A DNA stretch of 64,000 nt from Salegentibacter sp. Hel_I_6 (lineage in GTDB: Bacteria; Bacteroidota; Bacteroidia; Flavobacteriales; Flavobacteriaceae), in contig NZ_JQNQ01000001.1 in assembly GCF_000745315.1 (NCBI RefSeq), positions 3,348,001-3,412,000 of the forward strand, given 5' to 3'. Position numbers and translations under genes: made by a program. The notes beneath the pieces were generated by a model. It was given only the letters and a program-made list of their open reading frames with translations. It ran no database searches and was not told where the DNA came from. Shown piece after piece: positions 61,001 through 64,000 of this stretch. Numbering within the stretch: position 1 is the first letter of the stretch; the number at the start of each line of letters is the position of its first letter.

Positions 61001-62407
61001 ATGAGTAAATATGATGTTGCAGTTATAGGTTCTGGCCCTGGAGGATATGTGGCCGCTATACGCTGCGCGCAACTGGGAATGAAAACTGCTATCATAGAAA
61101 AATATTCAACTTTAGGAGGAACCTGCCTCAATGTTGGTTGTATTCCAAGTAAAGCTCTGCTGGATTCTTCACATCATTATCACGATGCAGTAAAGCATTT
61201 TGAAGAACATGGGATTGATATTCCAGGTGAGGTAAAAGTAAACCTTGAGAAAATGATGGAACGTAAATCTTCAGTAGTAAGTCAAACTTGCGATGGAGTA
61301 AAGTTCCTGATGGATAAAAATAAAATTGATGTTTTTGAAGGTGTAGGATCTTTTAAAGATAAAACCCACATCAATATTGAGAAAAACGATGGTGAAACTG
61401 AAACCATTGAAGCTGCAAAAATAATTATCGCTACAGGTTCAAAACCGGCTAACCTTCCGTTTATCGAACTTGATAAAGAACGAATAATTACTTCTACTGA
61501 AGCTTTAAAATTAAAGGAGATTCCTAAGCATATGGTAGTAATTGGCGGTGGTGTAATTGGCCTGGAATTAGGTCAGGTGTACCGTCGTTTAGGAGCTGAG
61601 GTTACTGTTGTAGAATTCCTGGACAGAATTACGCCTACCATGGATAGTGCCCTTTCTAAAGAACTTCAAAAAGTACTTAAGAAACAAGGGATTAAATTTC
61701 ATACTTCTACCAAAGTGAAATCGGTTGAACGCAATGGAGATGAGATCATTATAAAAGCTGATGATAAGAAAGATAAAGAAATTGAATTAAAAGCTGATTA
61801 TTGTCTTGTTTCTGTAGGACGTAGACCATTTACCGATGGTTTAAATGCTGATGCTGCGGGAGTAAAAGTTGATGATAAAGGTAGAATTGAGGTAAACGAA
61901 CATCTGCAAACCAATACAGATAATATTTATGCTATTGGTGATGTGGTAAAAGGTGTGATGCTGGCTCATAAAGCCGAAGAAGAAGGAACTTTTGTTGCTG
62001 AAACTATCGCCGGACAAAAACCACATATTGATTATAACTTAATTCCGGGTGTTGTATACACCTGGCCTGAAGTTGCTTCCGTAGGAAAAACCGAAGAACA
62101 ACTTAAGGAAGATGGTGTTAAATATAAAGAAGGAAAATTCCCTATGCGCGCGCTGGGACGTTCCAGAGCAAGTGGAGATACAGACGGATTTGTAAAAATT
62201 CTTGCTGATGAAAAGACCGATGAGGTTCTAGGCGTGCACATGATTGGAGCTCGTACCGCCGATCTTATTGCTGAAGCTGTTGTTGCAATGGAATACAGAG
62301 CTTCTGCTGAGGATATAGCAAGAATGAGCCACGCACACCCAACTTATGCTGAAGCCGTTAAGGAAGCAGCGCTGGCTGCTACAGATAACCGTGCGCTTCA
62401 CGTTTAG
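61001..62407 (+). CDS. lpdA: dihydrolipoyl dehydrogenase
   Basis: FAD enzyme (E3) of the pyruvate, 2-oxoglutarate or branched-chain dehydrogenase complexes, and of glycine cleavage; 468 aa from ATG 61001. FAD loop VIGSGPGGYVAAIRCAQLG, redox disulfide GGTCLNVGCIPSKALL (C42, C47), NAD loop VVIGGGVIGLELGQVYRRLG and the C-terminal catalytic pair in SHAHPTYAEAVKEA are all present. The E1 and E2 genes are not in the window. It has its own strong promoter and a bidirectional terminator, so it is a single-gene unit. Confidence 0.96.
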   Translation: MSKYDVAVIGSGPGGYVAAIRCAQLGMKTAIIEKYSTLGGTCLNVGCIPSKALLDSSHHYHDAVKHFEEHGIDIPGEVKVNLEKMMERKSSVVSQTCDGVKFLMDKNKIDVFEGVGSFKDKTHINIEKNDGETETIEAAKIIIATGSKPANLPFIELDKERIITSTEALKLKEIPKHMVVIGGGVIGLELGQVYRRLGAEVTVVEFLDRITPTMDSALSKELQKVLKKQGIKFHTSTKVKSVERNGDEIIIKADDKKDKEIELKADYCLVSVGRRPFTDGLNADAAGVKVDDKGRIEVNEHLQTNTDNIYAIGDVVKGVMLAHKAEEEGTFVAETIAGQKPHIDYNLIPGVVYTWPEVASVGKTEEQLKEDGVKYKEGKFPMRALGRSRASGDTDGFVKILADEKTDEVLGVHMIGARTADLIAEAVVAMEYRASAEDIARMSHAHPTYAEAVKEAALAATDNRALHV

Positions 62408-62425
62408 ACTAAAAATTTATTAAAT

Positions 62426-62467
62426 AAAAAGTGGCTGTTTGATTTAATTTCAAACAGCCACTTTTTT
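62426..62467. terminator. bidirectional intrinsic terminator between lpdA and the sigma-factor operon
   Basis: Arms 62426-62442 (AAAAAGTGGCTGTTTGA) and 62450-62466 pair perfectly over 16-17 bases around a short AT loop, with A run on one side and T run on the other, so it serves both convergent units. Confidence 0.9.
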
Positions 62468-62486
62468 AATTCTTTAAAAGATAGTT

Positions 62487-63125
62487 TTACACTTCCAATT
62501 TCTTCAATTGCTTATAGTTTTTATTCAATCTTCGAAGCAGAATACCATACACAACGCGGTAGAACAGCCAAATTAAACCAAGAAAAATAGCGAAAATACC
62601 AATCATTATTCCTACAAACATTAACCATTGTGTGGGACTGAAACTGTATTCTTCGATATCCTCGACTACCGTATTTTTCATATGAAAATCCATAAATAAA
62701 TACAGGAAAATCAGTGAAGTAAGCGCGGTGGAGATCAAAACATAACCTATATAATATTTAACCGTCTTCCTGGTGCGCAAGATGTTTTCCATCAATTTGG
62801 ATGCATTATCAGTAGCAGAAATTTTCCTATAATTTTTATAAAAACAATAGATAAAGAAAAAAGTAATGGCATAATTAATTATATACGTTGCGATTGTGAA
62901 TTCCTTAAGGTGCAGACGATCTATTTGATTCCAATAATCTTTATCTGCCATAAAGAGATTTATAAGTGCCCAGAATAAAAATTCAATAATACTAATAACA
63001 AAGATCCACTTCACTATAGAAGATGAACGCTTCCAGAGCATTTGGTAAATTTGGTCGTAGGAAAGTTGAGGAATATTGCCTTCCCTTTTCTTCCAGTCTT
63101 TTTTCAATAAATCCAGTCCATCCAT
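62487..63125 (-). CDS. four-helix membrane protein, possible partner of the ECF sigma factor
   Basis: 212 aa with a basic cytoplasmic start (LLKKDWKKREGNIPQLSYDQ) and four hydrophobic helices (about 35-55, 73-97, 121-141, 159-185), ending in a basic tail. It is found directly after an ECF sigma gene with a 6-base gap, the place where anti-sigma factors usually lie. The short cytoplasmic N-terminus does not show a zinc-binding anti-sigma motif (HxxxCxxC), so the anti-sigma role is only inferred from position. The family is not recognised otherwise. Confidence 0.65.
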   Translation of the reverse strand: MDGLDLLKKDWKKREGNIPQLSYDQIYQMLWKRSSSIVKWIFVISIIEFLFWALINLFMADKDYWNQIDRLHLKEFTIATYIINYAITFFFIYCFYKNYRKISATDNASKLMENILRTRKTVKYYIGYVLISTALTSLIFLYLFMDFHMKNTVVEDIEEYSFSPTQWLMFVGIMIGIFAIFLGLIWLFYRVVYGILLRRLNKNYKQLKKLEV

Positions 63126-63131
63126 TCTTCT

Positions 63132-63626
63132 CTACGGATTTAAAATATTTTTTAATTTTGTTTTTAACCTGTTCATTTTCACTCTCGCATTTACTTCGGT
63201 AATACCAAGGGTTTCAGAAATATCCCTGTAATTTTTATCTTCGAGATATAAGAAAACAAGGGCTTTTTCAATATCGTTTAATTCTTGAATTGCGGCATAC
63301 ATCACCTTTAATTGTTGCTCGGTTTCATCATCATATTCTTCAGCTTTAATTTTAAAATCTACAGTATCAAAATCTTGAGTCGGTATACTTCTTTTTTTCT
63401 TTCGATATAAAGTAATCGCTGTATTCAGGGCTACACGGTACATCCAGGTGCTAAATTTTGCCTCTCCTCTAAATTTGGGATAAGCTTTCCAAAGTTGTAT
63501 GGTTATTTCCTGAAATAAATCGTTATGTGAGTCCTGATCGTTCGTATAGATTCGGCAAATTTTATGCGCAATGTTCTGGTGCTTTTCCAGGTTGGTTACA
63601 AACTGATGTTCTAATTCCTTATTCAC
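63132..63626 (-). CDS. ECF-type RNA polymerase sigma factor
   Basis: 164 aa, sigma-70 family of the extracytoplasmic-function type. Region 2 (about 20-90) has the core-binding and -10 segments (DLFQEITIQLWKAYPKFRGE, FSTWMYRVALNTAI), and region 4 (about 110-160) has LNDIEKALVFLYLEDKNYRD followed by the helix-turn-helix SETLGITEVNARVKMNRLKT. The start is GTG at 63626. It leads a two-gene operon with the membrane protein 6 bases downstream. The signal and regulon are unknown. Confidence 0.93.
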   Translation of the reverse strand: MNKELEHQFVTNLEKHQNIAHKICRIYTNDQDSHNDLFQEITIQLWKAYPKFRGEAKFSTWMYRVALNTAITLYRKKKRSIPTQDFDTVDFKIKAEEYDDETEQQLKVMYAAIQELNDIEKALVFLYLEDKNYRDISETLGITEVNARVKMNRLKTKLKNILNP

Positions 63627-63849
63627 AATAGTTGGTTAGCACTTATATGTATCACATGTGCCTGCAATGTTACAAAAAAGTATAAAGTATAGTTAATGCC
63701 GCCTTATTTTTTCTGACAAAGCAGGAGAAAACTTAAATTTGAGTTATTCCCTTTCGTATAGTCTATGATGATTTTTTTAAATAAAATCTTTCATACTTAA
63801 CTATAAATAGGGTATTTTAAATCTCACTTAGTGAGTAAAACCAACCTTT

Positions 63850-64000
63850 ATGAATATTCCAAGAACAAATTTACCGAGAGTCGTTATTATAGGCGGCGGA
63901 TTTGCCGGTATGGCACTGGTTCGTAAACTAATTGGCGAAGATGTGCAAACGGTAATCTTAGATCGCCATAACTATCATACCTTTCAGCCTTTACTATATC
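63850..64000 (+). CDS. NAD(P)/FAD-dependent oxidoreductase, NDH-2-like, start only
   Basis: The window cuts this gene after 50 codons. The N-terminus LPRVVIIGGGFAGMALVRKL is a classical FAD Rossmann loop and the following LDRHNYHTFQPLLY is the typical next block of type II NADH dehydrogenases (Ndh), which pass electrons from NADH to quinone without pumping protons. A TAAATTTG element lies 108 bases upstream (63734-63741). The rest cannot be judged. Confidence 0.85.
   Translation, partial: MNIPRTNLPRVVIIGGGFAGMALVRKLIGEDVQTVILDRHNYHTFQPLLY

Noticed and set aside
1..64000. tRNA, rRNA, CRISPR arrays, riboswitches, complete insertion sequences
   Set aside because: None was recognised by reading; short or diverged RNA elements could be missed without a covariance-model search.

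Overview
The window is a chromosomal segment of a low-GC, AT-rich Bacteroidota genome, most likely a marine Flavobacteriaceae of the Gramella/Salegentibacter/Zunongwangia type. Support comes from several things: a TonB-dependent receptor with an N-terminal carboxypeptidase-regulatory-like domain, DUF2490, DUF4168, DUF6952 and DUF3820 proteins, a YidC with the large periplasmic domain, the near absence of strong Shine-Dalgarno sites, and promoter elements of the Bacteroidota form TTG-N20-TAnnTTTG. The genus is inference. I see no rRNA, tRNA, CRISPR array, complete insertion sequence or prophage.

Layout. 0.2-4.5 kb holds a tiny membrane protein, a GAF histidine kinase whose reading frame runs upstream of its only ATG, a secreted protein and a LytTR regulator/LytS-type kinase pair. 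4.5-8.3 kb holds a Tat-type Gfo/Idh/MocA oxidoreductase, a DJ-1/PfpI protein, miaA and a K+ channel, with a cluster of short degenerate repeats at the end of miaA. 8.3-13.6 kb is a long minus-strand run: DnaQ-like exonuclease fused to GIY-YIG, YggS, DUF1015, 3-hydroxyacyl-CoA dehydrogenase, Gfo/Idh/MocA. Then come pcm, a ParD/ParE pair whose toxin carries a nonsense codon, and yidC-pyrG. A small signalling group follows at 18.7-20.8 kb, in which a GAF/HisKA-like gene is split by an in-frame TAA next to a receiver protein.

21-32 kb carries an FAD dehydrogenase, a GH3-family protein, a secreted HExxH protein, DUF4168, DUF2490 and a 644-residue partner, DUF389, VOC and HAD proteins. 32.3-36 kb is a siderophore-type TonB receptor followed by a PepSY membrane protein. 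37.9-46.1 kb (minus) groups envelope and redox housekeeping: RibBA with a degenerate GCH II half, LptF/G, LolA, FtsK, diacylglycerol kinase, Tpx without its usual resolving cysteine, DUF6952, thioredoxin and a 2-Cys peroxiredoxin. NhaC, an outer-membrane protein and a methionine gamma-lyase-like enzyme divergent from an Lrp/AsnC regulator follow.

The most unusual part is 50.9-60.9 kb: a co-directional block of class III aminotransferase, nitrilase-superfamily amidohydrolase, VOC protein, 918-residue Orn/Lys/Arg decarboxylase-family protein, ATP-grasp ligase with a histone-like Lys/Ser-rich tail, C45-type N-terminal-nucleophile hydrolase and succinate-semialdehyde dehydrogenase. Together they look like a decarboxylate / ligate / hydrolyse / transaminate / oxidise route from a basic amino acid or polyamine to succinate. 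That pathway is inference. The window ends with lpdA, an ECF sigma factor with its membrane partner, and the start of an NDH-2-like gene.
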